Shown: in pieces, positions 9,609 to 22,100 of the stretch
Layout of the letters: each line of letters starts with the position of its first letter
How positions within the stretch are numbered: position 1 is the first letter of the stretch
Assembly: GCA_022414725.1 (NCBI GenBank)
Contig: CM039463.1
Span: 29,605,071-29,669,070 of the forward strand
From: Microglena sp. YARC
Lineage: Eukaryota; Chlorophyta; Chlorophyceae; Chlamydomonadales; Chlamydomonadaceae
Length of the DNA stretch: 64,000 nucleotides
Direction of reading: 5' to 3'
The notes under the pieces: model-generated
What the model saw: only the letters and a program-made list of their open reading frames with translations
Told to the model about the DNA's origin: nothing
Database searches by the model: none
Program-made: the position numbers and the translations under genes

Positions 9609-12600
9609 TTAGCACATGCCACAGTCAGCGATGCCGATGACAGCAGAGGTCTTTCCAGATCCGGAGCCCTTCTTCTCAACAGCCTTCACTACATCCATGC
9701 CCTCGATCACCTGCAGGGAAATAAGCATCAAATATCATTAGCAAGGTGTATGTCACTTGGTTTCAGCTCAGCAAGATTTCTCAGACACTACCGTCAAATA
9801 ACCGAGTCCTGTGAAGTGTCATCGGGATTTTAGTAACTGATGGGGAGCAGCCAAATCGCTAGCAGGTATGTTACCAAGTTCAAGAAGAGTGGTCGAGTTC
9901 TGTGAATATCACACGATGGACACAATTAAAGAGTTTTCTGAAATCCAAGCACCTCCCATGTAGAAGTTGCCCAGTTGTGCGGCCAAGAAAGGCTTTATAC
10001 AAAATAATGATACTTCGGTTATGATGATTAAATTGCTTTCATTCTGACAGGTTGCGCGAACTACCAATGCACCTATCGATCTTGTGGAACAGATGACTGA
10101 TACATGCATCAATAGATGAAATGATAACGCTTGGTGCAGCGTGGTATTAAGAGAGAACGGGCTGCTACTTTACCAGGACAAAGCTACCATGGCGGTTGAC
10201 AAGCAAACACTTAGGCGCACCCGTAGAGGTCTTCTTCCGACGTGCTCTACCATTAAGCCAGTCCTCAAAAAAGTGAAGGCTTCATATACCGAAGGATAAA
10301 TGGCAGTTGACAAGCAAACACCAAGGCGCACCCGTAGAGAACTGAACCTTCTTGTCCCGACATGCTCTACCTTTCAGTCAAGTCAGTCCTCAAAAAAGTT
10401 AAGGCTTCATGTACCGAAGGATCAATCCAAGCCACAACAGAAACTAGCAACTGACATGGGCAGGATACACAATAATAATTACCTTTCCAAACACAACGTG
10501 CTTGCCGTCGAGCCACTCGGTCTTCTCAGTGCAGATGAAGAACTGAGATCCGTTGGTTCCAGGGCCAGCGTTGGCCATGGAGAGGGTACCTGGAGACGGA
10601 TCGAGATCGAGGTGAGGTGATGAAAAAGAGAAGATTCAATGACCTCAAGATGTGCATTCTGCAGGCGCATACAAGTGTCGAAAGGAACGCAATAGCCCAT
10701 TTGGCCAAGCTATATATTATAGCCTGGCCAATTGTCCAGATGATATATTATATGTTATCTGGGAGGGCACAATTCGCAAAAACACTAATGGTCAAACACT
10801 GGCAGTAACCACAGAGGTTCGGCAAGCCAGGTTAAGCCAAGCTCACATGTTGAGGTAATCTCGACTTTCACTCCAAATCCTTACAACTGGTAATGTTGGC
10901 TTGGTGCCTCAAAGGAATGCAGACAGCTCTATCAATCCCCGCACTTACCAGGTCCAAGATGCTTCATCTGGAAGTTCTCGTCAGCGAACTTGGCGCCGTA
11001 GATGGACTCACCACCTGATTAGAGTTAGCAAGAAACGAGAGAGGTTAATAGAATGAGAAAGACGTCAGGCAAAGTGACTAGACCCATGACGAAAACAAGC
11101 CAAAGAAGAGACAGAGAAGTTGAAACAGAGCATGTGACGCAATTCAGGTTGCCAGTCTCAAATATTCTAGTTGCATGACACATGCACATTCAAGTTGCAA
11201 GGTCCATGACAACTATTTGCTCGCTCCAAAACAAGGGATGGCAGACATAATTGAACAGCTGTACTAACCAGTTCCGTTTCCGGCAGTGAAGTCTCCACCC
11301 TGGAGCATGAACTGGGGGATCACCCTGCATTCAAGAGAGGAAGAATGCCAGTTGATTTCATTAAGACTTCCGCCTGCATGACATGTTAGCTTCAAACAAG
11401 CAGCTCTAAACAAGCGGCTCTAAACAAGCGGCTCTAAACTATACTGCATGCAGCAAGTGAAACGACAGCAAAGATGCAGAACTGCATGGGCCAATAACAG
11501 GCCCAATGTCAACAAGGTGCCAGTGTGCACAAATTACAACAACTCTACCATGACCAACATCTGGATCGTGTGGGCTCAATGACTGTTATGTGCCATAACG
11601 AATTTCTTTTTTAAAGTAACCAAGATATGCTTCATGCAGCTTATCCAGGAAAGAATTCCAACCAGGTCACAGCAAGCCCAGCAAGGTAACTACCAGCAGC
11701 AACTGTGACCAGCACCTCAGGCAGGGGAAACGACGGTTTCTGAGGGGATTCCGTACCTGTGGAAGGCAGATCCCTTGAAGTGGAGTGGCTTGCCGCTCTT
11801 GCCCATGCCCTTCTCACCAGTGCACAAGCAACGGAAGTTCTCGGCAGTCTTAGGAACCTGGAGGGGATGGGGAGATCTGAGTTTCGACGCGCCACAAACT
11901 TCCGACTCATGTGAATGCTGGAAACTGGGGATGAGGAAAAACAAAGCGGGGCATGAAACCTTCGAAGAAGCAGTGTGACGCATATATGCCGATGGACGAG
12001 GTAGCGGCTAAAGGGGGCACACCGGATAGACGCGGCGATGGAAAATGCAGTTTTTCGGGTTCAGATCATTAGCTCTCCTGGGTGATGTGCAAAAGCGCTT
12101 TAATGGGAAGCGCAATCTCAAGCAGAAAAGACACACATTCCAAAGAACAAATGAAAACTCGGATATAACAATCTCGATTATTCACAGGACAGAGAGAAAA
12201 ACAGAGAAGTTGTTATTCCGCCACAGCCCTGCTGCTGAACTACTCGACAGAACAACAGTCTTGGATTAATTAACCTAGACCTTCTGTATCACTAGGCCAT
12301 GGAGGGAGACGAAACGGAATCAAGAACTTACCACATCGGAGTACAGCTGAGGGGATCAGGAAACGTAGACATTCCAAAGGTAGGACGACGCAGCGGCCAT
12401 GCAAGCAGGAAAAGGAAGTCTGTCAATTACACGCAGCGAAAGAGATAGTGGCAGAATAGTGTCGAGATCAGATCTCGCGATGCTGACACATGCTGACTGC
12501 ATGGAGAAACAAGAGAACAAGACAGAAAACAGCGTAAGCTCACCTCCATCTTAATCTTACCAGCGGAGACACCGCCGATAGTCTGCAAGAAAACAGATCA

Positions 12601-12814
12601 GAGGGTTAGCAAGAAAAACAAACAGCCGTCAAACGAGACTAAGTGCGAGGGACCAATCCAAACAAAAGACGACGATAATTGATACCCACGATGTCAAAGA
12701 AAACGCTGCGCAGGAGGGGAGATGAAAAACGTGTTAGATTCGGGAGGGGAGTTCATCGCAAGGAAAACAACATCCGTAGGTGCCACATTATGCATCTTAC
12801 TTGGGCCTGGCCAT
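9609..12814 (-). CDS. Cyclophilin, peptidyl-prolyl cis-trans isomerase, divergent-loop type (complete, 9 exons)
   Basis: Cytosolic-type single-domain cyclophilin that isomerises Xaa-Pro bonds. Nine exons join in frame to 516 bp (171 aa plus TAA): 12,801-12,814; 12,690-12,705; 12,544-12,582; 12,332-12,346; 11,757-11,857; 11,269-11,324; 10,949-11,014; 10,483-10,589; 9,609-9,710. All introns are GT-AG. Active-site residues are present: Arg62, Phe67, Met68, Gln70, Ala108, Phe120, Trp128, Leu129 and His133. The seven-residue loop KSGKPLH after GMG, together with Cys40, Glu83 and Cys168, marks the divergent-loop group typical of plants, whose cysteine pair is associated with redox control. No signal peptide is seen. 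The first four coding exons are very small (14, 16, 39 and 15 bp). ATG is the only start giving the conserved N-terminus. Intron 8 holds SINE fragments; exon edges are not duplicated. Confidence 0.97.
10118..10400 (-). mobile_element. tRNA-derived SINE fragments in cyclophilin intron 8
   Basis: Reads ATGATAACGCTTGGTGCAGC then GCTACCATGGCGGTTGACA, the complement of the SINE body and tail. A second partial unit (ATGGCAGTTGACAAGCAAAC) follows at about 10,300. Both share GGCGCACCCGTAGAG. Confidence 0.6.
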
Positions 12815-12961
12815 TATGCTCGATTGATGGAGTTATGAGTGACTGAAATGTAGAATCTGTTGGTTGCCAAGGAATTTGTAGGTAGCTCACTCAAGTAGGT
12901 GAACTGCTCAACAGTTGAGGTGTACTGCCACCAGTACACTGCCGCCTGCGCCTGCCCAGGG

Positions 12962-13035
12962 GTCCGAAGGCGGGGGGGCGGGGGGGCGGGGGGGCGGGGG
13001 GGGGCGAGGGCCTGGGGCGAGGGGGGGGGGCGGGG
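12962..13035 (+). repeat. G-rich tract with quadruplex potential
   Basis: Repeated GGCGGGGGG units and longer G runs on the plus strand, about 150-220 bp upstream of the cyclophilin start codon. Confidence 0.8.
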
Positions 13036-13058
13036 TCCGGCTTCCGGGTGCGGCCTTA

Positions 13059-13791
13059 GGGCGTGTTTCCAGTGGACCAAATAGTTCAACTGTGGGCGCC
13101 AGCGTGGCACGAGTGTTTCCAGTGGGCACAGTTCAACTTCAACAGTTCAACTTTTCGCCGATGTGGCACGCCAGGTGGGCAGCCACGTCAGGGTTTGTCC
13201 GTCGCCCTCCCCTGTTCGGGATTGCTCAACAGTTCAACTATTTTGGGGGGAGGGCGGTGGACAATTTCGAGGGAGGGCGTTGGACAAAATCACAAAAGTG
13301 ATACAGCAGCGAGCATCTTCGCAGATTCTCCCCGAGATCTGTCAACACGCCCCGAGTTGCGAGTAATTGGGAGCCAATTTCAAGTTGGATAGGCGAAGAC
13401 ATGAAAGAAAGGCGGGAATTAACCAGTTCGAATGATGATAGCGAGAGCCACAGATTCGACCGCCTTCTGACCACCCGATCCATCCGACCGGACGGAGCAG
13501 GTGCAGAAGCGGCAGCGGCAGGAGGAGCAAGAGAACAGATGGAAGTGAAGAGCGCAGCGAAATAATACACTGGCGGTGGTAAGCGGTGGATGCGGTGATT
13601 TGAGGAAACTTCGAGCAAGCTGCATACACTTGCAGCGAGGGGGGCAGGGGACCAGAACGCGCTCTAGGGGCAGCCGTGATGACAAGGCACTTCTTGAGGT
13701 TTTAGGGCCCAGCTCAGCACTCGAACTTGAACTGTAGGGTTGAGTGGTCTACTATACACAGTTGAACTGTTGGTCCACTGGAAACACGCCC
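13059..13791. mobile_element. PIF/Harbinger-like TIR element
   Basis: Inverted ends GGGCGTGTTTCCAGTGGACC (left) and GGTCCACTGGAAACACGCCC (right), matching for about 34 bp through AGTTCAACTG. The 3-bp duplication TTA flanks it (13,056-13,058 and 13,792-13,794), which together with the GGGCGTGTTT tip fits PIF/Harbinger. At 733 bp it has no recognisable transposase and is probably non-autonomous. It lies about 245 bp upstream of the cyclophilin start. Confidence 0.8.
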
Positions 13792-13794
13792 TTA

Positions 13795-16018
13795 TAATGG
13801 GCGCCACACACCAGGGTGTGCCATCTACCACACAGAAATGATTGTTCCTACTAGATCCTACTAGATTCTTCGATCCTTGTTTTGCGCTATCAAGCTGTCA
13901 ACATCTCGGCTCCGAACTTCCTCCTGAGTCCTGACCAGCACCCCGTGGCAAACAGGATGGGCGGGCCAACGCTGTGCTATATTGTCAGATCCGGCCATGT
14001 CGCAGAACCGCGACTCGGTCGCTGCCAGGTAGGACAGTTGTCTTTCCACCGAGGTGGCATGACATGCGCATGCGCTAAAAACAAAAGCCTCTTCCGCTTA
14101 ATCAAGCACCATTGTGATTGTCGCAACCGTATCGAAACAGTGGGAGGACGAGAGCGTGAAGGCTGGTCGTGTAAGGGTGTCGGGCGTGCGGGTGGGCATC
14201 CTAGGCTAGATTCCCTAGCATATGATGGATCTACCATGAAGGGGCTAGGTTGTAGATATCATTGGGCCTGGGCTAGGGGCAAGGGAAGCAAGATCCAGCC
14301 CATACCCTCATTTCAAATGGCAAGATTAAAAGTTGGCAAAACCTTTGTTTGTAATAAAAGGCCTCACAAAAATGCATGTAAAAATTACGACAAAAGTGAT
14401 TCATGCCTACTCAAGTTGAGACCTGAAAACCTATTGGCACCCGCCTCCTCCTCCCCCTCAAAGGTGTGTATATTTGTGTGTGTGTGGGGTGGGGGGGGAT
14501 GGTGGGGGATCAGTGAGTGTATAGAGCAGTCTGACGGCCGGGAGACCATGTAGACAATTCAACCTTCACACTTCCGGCAGTACACGGTACCATAACAGGG
14601 TAGTGCAGGAAGCAGCGTCCTACATCGCAGACGCAACATGGGAGGGTCCGTCACGTTCCAGGCGGAGGTTCATGCTGTTGTTTGCGACTCACCCCCACTC
14701 CATTTCCGTGGGCTACGGGTTCTGTTGATAGTAGGACGCAGCCTAAAAGTAGGACTGCGTCCCAGGACGCAACCTACCGAATTGGGTGCGTCCCATGATG
14801 CAAACCCTGGGGTCAGTTTGAAGTATCCTGTACCATAACACCACCCATGAACAGGTATACTCCACCCACAGACGGGTAGCATCCTGAAGGTTGGTACACA
14901 ATGCAATCAATGCAACTGCCACAGCGTGGCACTTCTACACAATTCCCCAACGAGCACCCCAGGGACAGGCAGTGAATGGCTGACTGAGTAGGCGTCAGGG
15001 TTTTCCAGGAGGGCCCCCAGCTCTGTGTCCTGATACGCAACCAATTTTACAGCCTGTGACGCAAGCTGTAAAAGTGAAAGCTGCGTCTGCAACGGACCCT
15101 CTCCTCGTTGCGTCTCAGGACACAACAGACCCTTCGACGCAGCGTCCTGAACAGCCCTGGTAGCTGATGCGGATTAGGGCATGCGGCAACTAATTAGCCA
15201 TCACTTAGATACCAAGGACTCCAGGTGCCCAAATAGTATTACAACATATAGCTAAATGGCTACAAACTAAAAGCAAACAGTATGGTATGAAATCAGCAAT
15301 CAATAGCCGAGTTTCTGACCCGGATATTCACCCGGATGACAAGATCCGGGTGAATTAGCAAAATGGCTACAAACTAAAAAATAGTAGGGTATGAAATCAG
15401 CAATCAATAGAAGTCCGCGATATTCTATACTTAAGGCTATCCAACACGTTATCTAGCTAGGACGTTATCTAGCTAGGACAACGAATAGTTGTGCTGGCTA
15501 AGGTCATGAAGCAGTTACACAAAGAGACACCCAAGGCTGATGGAAGTAATGAAGTGTTTCTAAAATGTGGGAAATATGAGAGCAATTCAGCTAGAAGATG
15601 AAATAAACGCACCTAAAATCTCTATCTGCAGTGTGACATTTCTATTTAATCATTAATCAAATCTCTATCTGCAGCTGAGTTTTCGAAAGAAGGCTGGAGC
15701 AATGTAACTAAGTTCAAGTTCTACAGTGTGACATTGGTACAGTTTTGACCTATATGTGGCTTAGGAGCATTTTCCTTGTATTTTGTTCTACTGCTGAAGA
15801 CGGCGAGCAGCCAAATTGCTGGCTGGAGCCATGTAACCAAGTTCAAGTACCTGTCACTGCTTATGAACAGTTACTTGTTTGATGACATTGCTGCTGCTGC
15901 TACTGCTGTCTTCTGCTGCTGCTCGCTCTATTGTTACTGTTCCTGTCACTGCCGAAGACAGTGAGCAGCCAAATTGCTGTCTGGAGCCATGTAATAACCA
16001 AATTCAAGTTATGAGCCA
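13795..16018. other. Intergenic, no gene established
   Basis: A plus-strand open frame (13,882-14,553) has no recognisable motif. A segment at about 14,615-15,160 is rich in GGACGCAG/CTGCGTCC motifs in both orientations and may be a diverged repeat. 15,300-15,420 contains a short tandem duplication (AAATGGCTACAAACTAAAA). Confidence 0.4.
15789..16010 (-). repeat. Two copies of the two-hairpin element next to the TCX stop codon
   Basis: Copies at 15,789-15,849 and 15,950-16,010, both in the sense of the TCX gene. The second ends 8 bp beyond the stop codon, so it would lie in the 3' UTR or a 3' UTR intron. Confidence 0.7.
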
Positions 16019-16135
16019 TCAGCAAGCTGACGAACCAAGATCAAACAAAGCTTGCATGGCATCCATTTCCTTCTGTGAATCCAGCAGGTCGACTTCTGTT
16101 GGATCATAATCATTTCCATTGCTCGGTCCACCAGC
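16019..16135 (-). CDS. TCX gene exon 14 (terminal, with stop)
   Basis: Acceptor ATGCTTGCAG, then 38 codons and TGA, phase 0. The peptide begins [19 protein letters not shown], is acidic and ends GSSAC. Another frame is also open, but the phase of exon 13 selects this one. No edge copies were seen upstream of it. Confidence 0.8.
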   Translation of the reverse strand, partial: AGGPSNGNDYDPTEVDLLDSQKEMDAMQALFDLGSSAC

Positions 16136-19100
16136 CTGCAAGCATATAGAGGGCAAGGCCGAGTTAGTTGATATAGGTGGATGAATAATATTAGCGAATA
16201 CTAGAAAGTCAAGCCGTCTGTCCAGAATTTTGTATTTGTTTGAAAATAAACAGTTGACGTTGCATTAACACATGATTGTCAGACAGGGACAATTTTCCTC
16301 TTCTCACAGCTGTTAATTGATTTGTTCGCGTTGACAGTTTCCTGGTATTCATTTTTACTGCCGAGTAAAGCGAGCAGCCAAATTGCTGGCTGAAGCTATA
16401 TAACCGAGTTCAAGTTGTCACTGCTGTTCATAGCTTCTTGGCTGAGACCCAAGAGTCACCATGTTGTGGGTTTGTTTGTTGTGTGGTTTGTCGGCTCGTA
16501 ACCCTGGCCCTAACTGGCCCATGTTGTAAACCCTAGCCTCGATCTGCTGCACTCGATTCCGGTGCCACCTGTCGCTCGTATAGCCCACACTCTCCGCCAA
16601 TTATCCAAGTCGCAAGCGACGCGCCTATGTCTTGTCTTTTCAGCTACGAGCTGTAGCGTCTGGGCAGCTCCTTGAGCCAGGCACTGAGCTAACTCCAAAT
16701 ATTTCAGCAGTTCTGGACAGCTAATTGTGTCAGCTTCAAGGTTCACCAAGTCGCATTTGATTTGGCTCAACAGCCGGTCAGGGGAGTTACCTAGAATCAT
16801 TTTGTCGTTCCCTACCGGGAGTAGAAAAAAAAGTTCACTCCCCCCACGCCTAAAAAACCTGAGGAGGGCTGCCCCCCCCCCCCCCCCCCCCCCCCCTAAA
16901 TTTAAATACCCTTTTTTTGAAAAACTTAGATATGGATTCTGGGGTTACAATATGGCGCACATAATGGCATCCTCGGAATTCCCACAAAGGGATTGCGTGA
17001 TAGTCAAAACTCAGTTCTGCACCCCCTTTGGGTTGCCCAGGTACTGAAGACACCCTTCACCATTGCAGGGGGCGGCCAGAAACTGGAGTTTTCATTATAC
17101 CAAACCGGTCCAAACAAAACAGTAGCAGGACAGTTTTCTCAGCATGGTTCAACTACACTTCCCCTTGGGCCCCACCCAACTCGGCCCGAATGTTTAATGG
17201 GCCTTGGCCGGATGCCACTTCAGGTTTCGTCCAAATCAAGTGAATGATGGCAGTATGGAGGCTCAATAAAGGCACCCCAATAGGAACACCAAGTATATAA
17301 CCAAGGACCTGCAAGGACTGCTTTTATTATTATTGAAAGTGCGTCCTGTGACTAGGCGTGGGATTCAGGACTAGTCACTGCTACAGCTCCTTCACAAGCT
17401 TCCCCATAAATTCTCTCTGGGGCTCTCACTGGACGGACCAGCATCAGCATCAGGCATTCCGAAACGAAGAGAAAGCAACCGCGTAGAACGTAGTAGAATG
17501 GCGGCGTCTCGGTGTTGTCGCAAGGGTGGTGGGTCGGGGCGGGTGTGGGTGGGTGGAGGGGGCTGGGGGGCGAGGCGGGGTTGGGGGGGTGTTGGGGTGG
17601 GGTGGGGTGGGGTGGGGGGGGCACAAACACCCACACAAACACCTGGGTCTTAAGTGGTGCCAATAAACTGCCATTGTGATCCACACAGCCATTTACCCTC
17701 TCATACTCTGGGCTGGGGTTAGGGGGGGTTGGGGTGGGGGTGGGGGTGGGGGTAAATACTTATTGCACTAGGTCCAAAGTGGTGCCAATAGACTACCCTT
17801 CCCAAGGCCTACTCAGAAGTGCTCTCAGAATGAAATTTGGAGGTCTGAGTAAAAAGTTAGCAAAAAGGTAGCGAAAAACATAAGGGCCATTACAGCCCCA
17901 CGCCATTACAGCCCCATTGTCAGAAAAAATTGATCGGCGTGACTGAAAACTTTGAGGCCTGGGCTACTCCTGTCCCTACCTATAATTAGGTGGGAACTCC
18001 ACAAAACCCTGGTTGCATTATAGTTTGAGTTTGAACTCAGCAACTAATTATAGCTTGAATTTAAGCAACTTATATACCCAGTAACTAATTAACTCAGCAA
18101 CTAATTATAGCTAGAATTCAAGCAACTAATATACTCAGTAACTAATTAACTCAGCAATTAATAATAGCTTGAACTCAAGCAATTCAAATAGATGATAACC
18201 CACCCACTTCCTGGGGCGAAATTCCTTTCATGAAAAAACCCATCTCTAAGAAATCTATCTATCTACCAACCCGAGAGCCTTCATTCTTTCAAAAGTTGCC
18301 GCTTGACCTATTCCCAACTCCTGGGATGAAATTCCTTTCACAACCTGGCACAACTAAAATACAAAAAAACGAACTTCAAGATATCTATCCCCGAGAGCCT
18401 TTATTCTTTTCAGAGTTGCCGCTTGACCTATTCCCAACTCCTGGGATGAAATTCCTTTCACAACTAAAAAACAAAACAAACGAAATTCAAGATATCTATT
18501 TACCTACCCGGGAGCCTTCATTCTTTCCTGAGTCGCCGCTTGACCTATTCCCATCTCCTGGGGTGGAATTCCTCTCACAAATTAAAAACAAAAACAAGAA
18601 CTTCAAGACATCTATCTACTTCTGTTCACAACTAAAAAAAAAAAACGAACTTCAAGATATCTATCTACCTACCCGTGAGCCTTCATTCTTTCCAGATTCG
18701 CCGCTTGACCTATTCCCAACTCTCGCCCGCTTCACTCCAGAAACGAATTCCCGTTGCTGCTGCTCTTTTGAGTGGTGCAGAGGCTGGCTTGCAGAAGGAT
18801 GCAGAGCTGATTCACTGAGTTGGACTACTCCAGAGTCCAGACTGGAGGCAGTAGGAGGTGGTAGAGAGTTCGCTCGACCAGGTCGCACGTTGCCATTTTG
18901 TAAGCAAGCCTCTGCGTATTGCCCCATCTCAAAGGCTGAGTCGCATGATACAAGGCCTGGTGTGACAACCCAATATATTGGTATGGGGTTATGAGTCGTA
19001 CGATACATGTGAGAACCCAATATAATGGTATGGGGGTTATAAGATACATTATAATGTGCAGAGATACATGATGATGATGATGAGCAGTGATACATGATGA

Positions 19101-22100
19101 TGATGAGCAGTGATACATGATGATGAGCAGAGATACATTATGATGTGCAGAGATACATTATGATGTGCAGAGATACATTATGATGTGCAGAGATACATTA
19201 TGATGTGCAGAGATACATTATGATGTGCAGAGATACATTATGATGTGCAGAGATACGTTATGATGTGCAGAGATACGTTATGATGTGCAGAGATACGTTA
19301 TGATGTGCAGAGATACATTATGATGTGCAGAGATACATTGTGATGTGCAGAGATACATTATGATGTGCAGAGATACATTATGATGTGCAGAGATACATTA
19401 TGATGTGCAGAGATACATTATGATGTGCAGAGATACATTATGATGTGCAGAGATACATTATGATGTGCAGAGATACATTATGATGTGCAGAGATACATTA
19501 TGATGTGCAGAGATACATTATGATGTGCAGAGATACATTATGATGTGCAGAGATACATTATGATGTGCAGAGATACACTATGATGTGCAGAAATACATGA
19601 TGATGATGAGCAGAGATACATAATGATGACCAGGGACACACGAGAGACGTTAAGAAGAAGCTGAGCTTCCTTGTAGCTTTTGGCATCTAAAGAAAGGCGA
19701 AAAGTCCTATATATGTCGCAAGCGACGCGGAAATGACGGAGATTGTTGGTTGTTCCGAGGTTAGGAAGGGTGGAGAGTGGGTTTATGACAGGGCCAGGGG
19801 GCAGTAAAGCCCAGGGTACGAAACGAGACAGACAAACATACAATCGGACAAATGGGTGACCCTGGGGGAGGCTTCCGCCTCCCAGAAGGGGGGGCTCCGC
19901 AAAAAATCTCGCCTTTGTAATAGGCACATGACTATGCTATGCTATGATATACTAAGATAACATTGCAGTCAGATTCGCTGTCACTACCAAATTAATATGA
20001 AAAAGATGCCTGACCTGCCTATCCTTATGATCCCCCCTAAAATACCCAGGCAACAATGGTTTAGGGATGCAGGCAGTACAGGGATGTAGGCAGGGATGTG
20101 GGCAGTACAGGGATGCAGGTGGACAAGCAGAGAAATCCTGAGTACATGATGGGACTAAGGTAATGATAACGCCTGGTGGGGCGTGGTGTTAAGGGAACCC
20201 GACGTACACAGGTAGGGAGCGGTCTTCTACCTCAACTGGATAAGCTACCATCTCGGTTGACAACGACCTGCAACGCCAAGAGCGACCAAAGGGCGGATCG
20301 AACCCCCGACTCTTCATCCTCATAGTGATTTGGTCTACCACTAGACCAATGTATATAACTGAAAGGGGCTATGATGGGACTACTGTCCATACCCAGAGTT
20401 GATGTGCGCAGTGTTTTTTATTTCAGATTTCTGTTGGCAAGGTTGAGTAGCTAATTGGGCTACTCACGCCTGCTTTCAGGATTTGTAGCCATCGAAGCCC
20501 CTTTCAGTGATATACAATGGTCTAGTGGTAGACCAGATCGCTTGAGGATGAAGAGTCGGGGGTTCGACTCCCCCTTCGGTCGCTCTTGGCGTTGCAGGTC
20601 GTTGTCAACCGCGATGGTAGCTTGTCCAGTTGAGGTAGGAGACCGCTCCCCACCCGCGTACGACGGGCTCACTTAACACCACGCCCCACCAGGCGTTATC
20701 ATTACCTGTAGCCATCGCATGGAGGGGCGTGGAGGCCGGGGGGTTCATGTGTCGCCATGCAACGACAGGATGGCGACGTATCGTCAAAACAACAAGTCCT
20801 AGGCGACGCGGAAGTGTGGTGGAGAATGTTGGCTGTCGGAGCAAAAGGGGGCACCCGGAATTGAGTGCAGCGAACCAAAGTTAAGGTTTACGCCAGGGCC
20901 AGGGGCCAGGGTAACGTGCGGACAACACGACAGACAGACAACATGACAAACGGACAATAGGGTAACTCTGGGTGCTTGTGCGAAAAACAGTGGATGGGCA
21001 TACCCTGTTGGACCTGTAGCAGCTGGAGGAGCTCCTTTGCTGCCGACAGAATCCGCACCGCCAGCTCCTGGGGTGAAAATCCTTTAACCACAAAAAATGT
21101 GCATCACCTGTTGGGCCTGAAGCAGCTGGAGGTGCTCCTTTCCTGCACCACTATTGTTTTTACTACCGAAGACGGCGAGCAGCCAAATTACTGGCTGAAG
21201 CTATGTAACCAGGTTCAAGTTCACCTGTTGGACTTGAAGCAGCTGGAGGTGCTCCTTTACTGAACTACTATTTTTTTACTGCCGAAGACGGCGCCCAGCC
21301 AAATTGCTGGCTGAAATAATGTAACCAAGTTCAAATTCACCTGTTGGGCCAGAAGCAGCTGGAGGAGCTCCTTTGCTACCGGCAGAAGCCGCACCGCCAG
21401 CTCCTCCGTTATCAGATCTTTGCCGGCCTTGGGAATTCCTTCTCTCACCACCAAACCCGTCAGACAGAGGTGCACTGTCTGCTGAGCCTCGGGCTTGAGG
21501 CTGCGCACTCCCACTCCCTGCAATGTGGTCAAGTGTTAGGGGCATGTGGTCAAGTGTTAGGGGCATCGGGCTTGAAGCTGCGCACTCCCACTTCCAACAA
21601 TGCTGCCTAGTGTCCTGACATGTGGTCAAGTGTTAGGGGCATGTGTTGGGGTCCTTAGGCTTGAGGCTGCGCACGCTCACATCCTACAGTGGGATCATGT
21701 GTAAGGGGCATGTGGTCAAGTGCTAGGGGCACCGGGCTTGAGGCTGCCCACTCCCACTTCCTACAATGGGGTCTAGTGTTAGGGGCATGTGGTCAAGTGT
21801 TAGGGTCCTCTGGCTTGAGGCTGTGCGCACTCCCACTTCCTACAATGGGTTCAAGTGTTAGGGGCATGTGGTCAAGTGTTAGGGTCATCGACATATGCAG
21901 GCAGTGATGTGGTGTGGTGCTATGTGGAGGTGATGCGGCATGTGCTGTAATGTGGCATGGTGATGTGGCATGCTGTAATGCGCTGTAAATGTGGTGGTGG
22001 AATTGGTGGTGGTATCGGTGAACGACGAGTGGCGTGGGATGGAGGCTTCCGTACAGCCTGAACCCGTTAGCGGTTTTATAGCTTTATAGGGCCATATATA

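Noticed and set aside
13882..14553. 223-codon plus-strand ORF
   Set aside because: Long but with no recognisable motif, low-complexity end and no regulatory or splice context; likely chance in GC-rich sequence.
19130..19590. CRISPR array
   Set aside because: Units are contiguous with no unique spacers, in a eukaryotic intron; it is a satellite.
20515..20585. Functional tRNA gene
   Set aside because: A and B boxes are present, but the acceptor stem does not pair, and the same body and tail recur in several copies, so it is a SINE.
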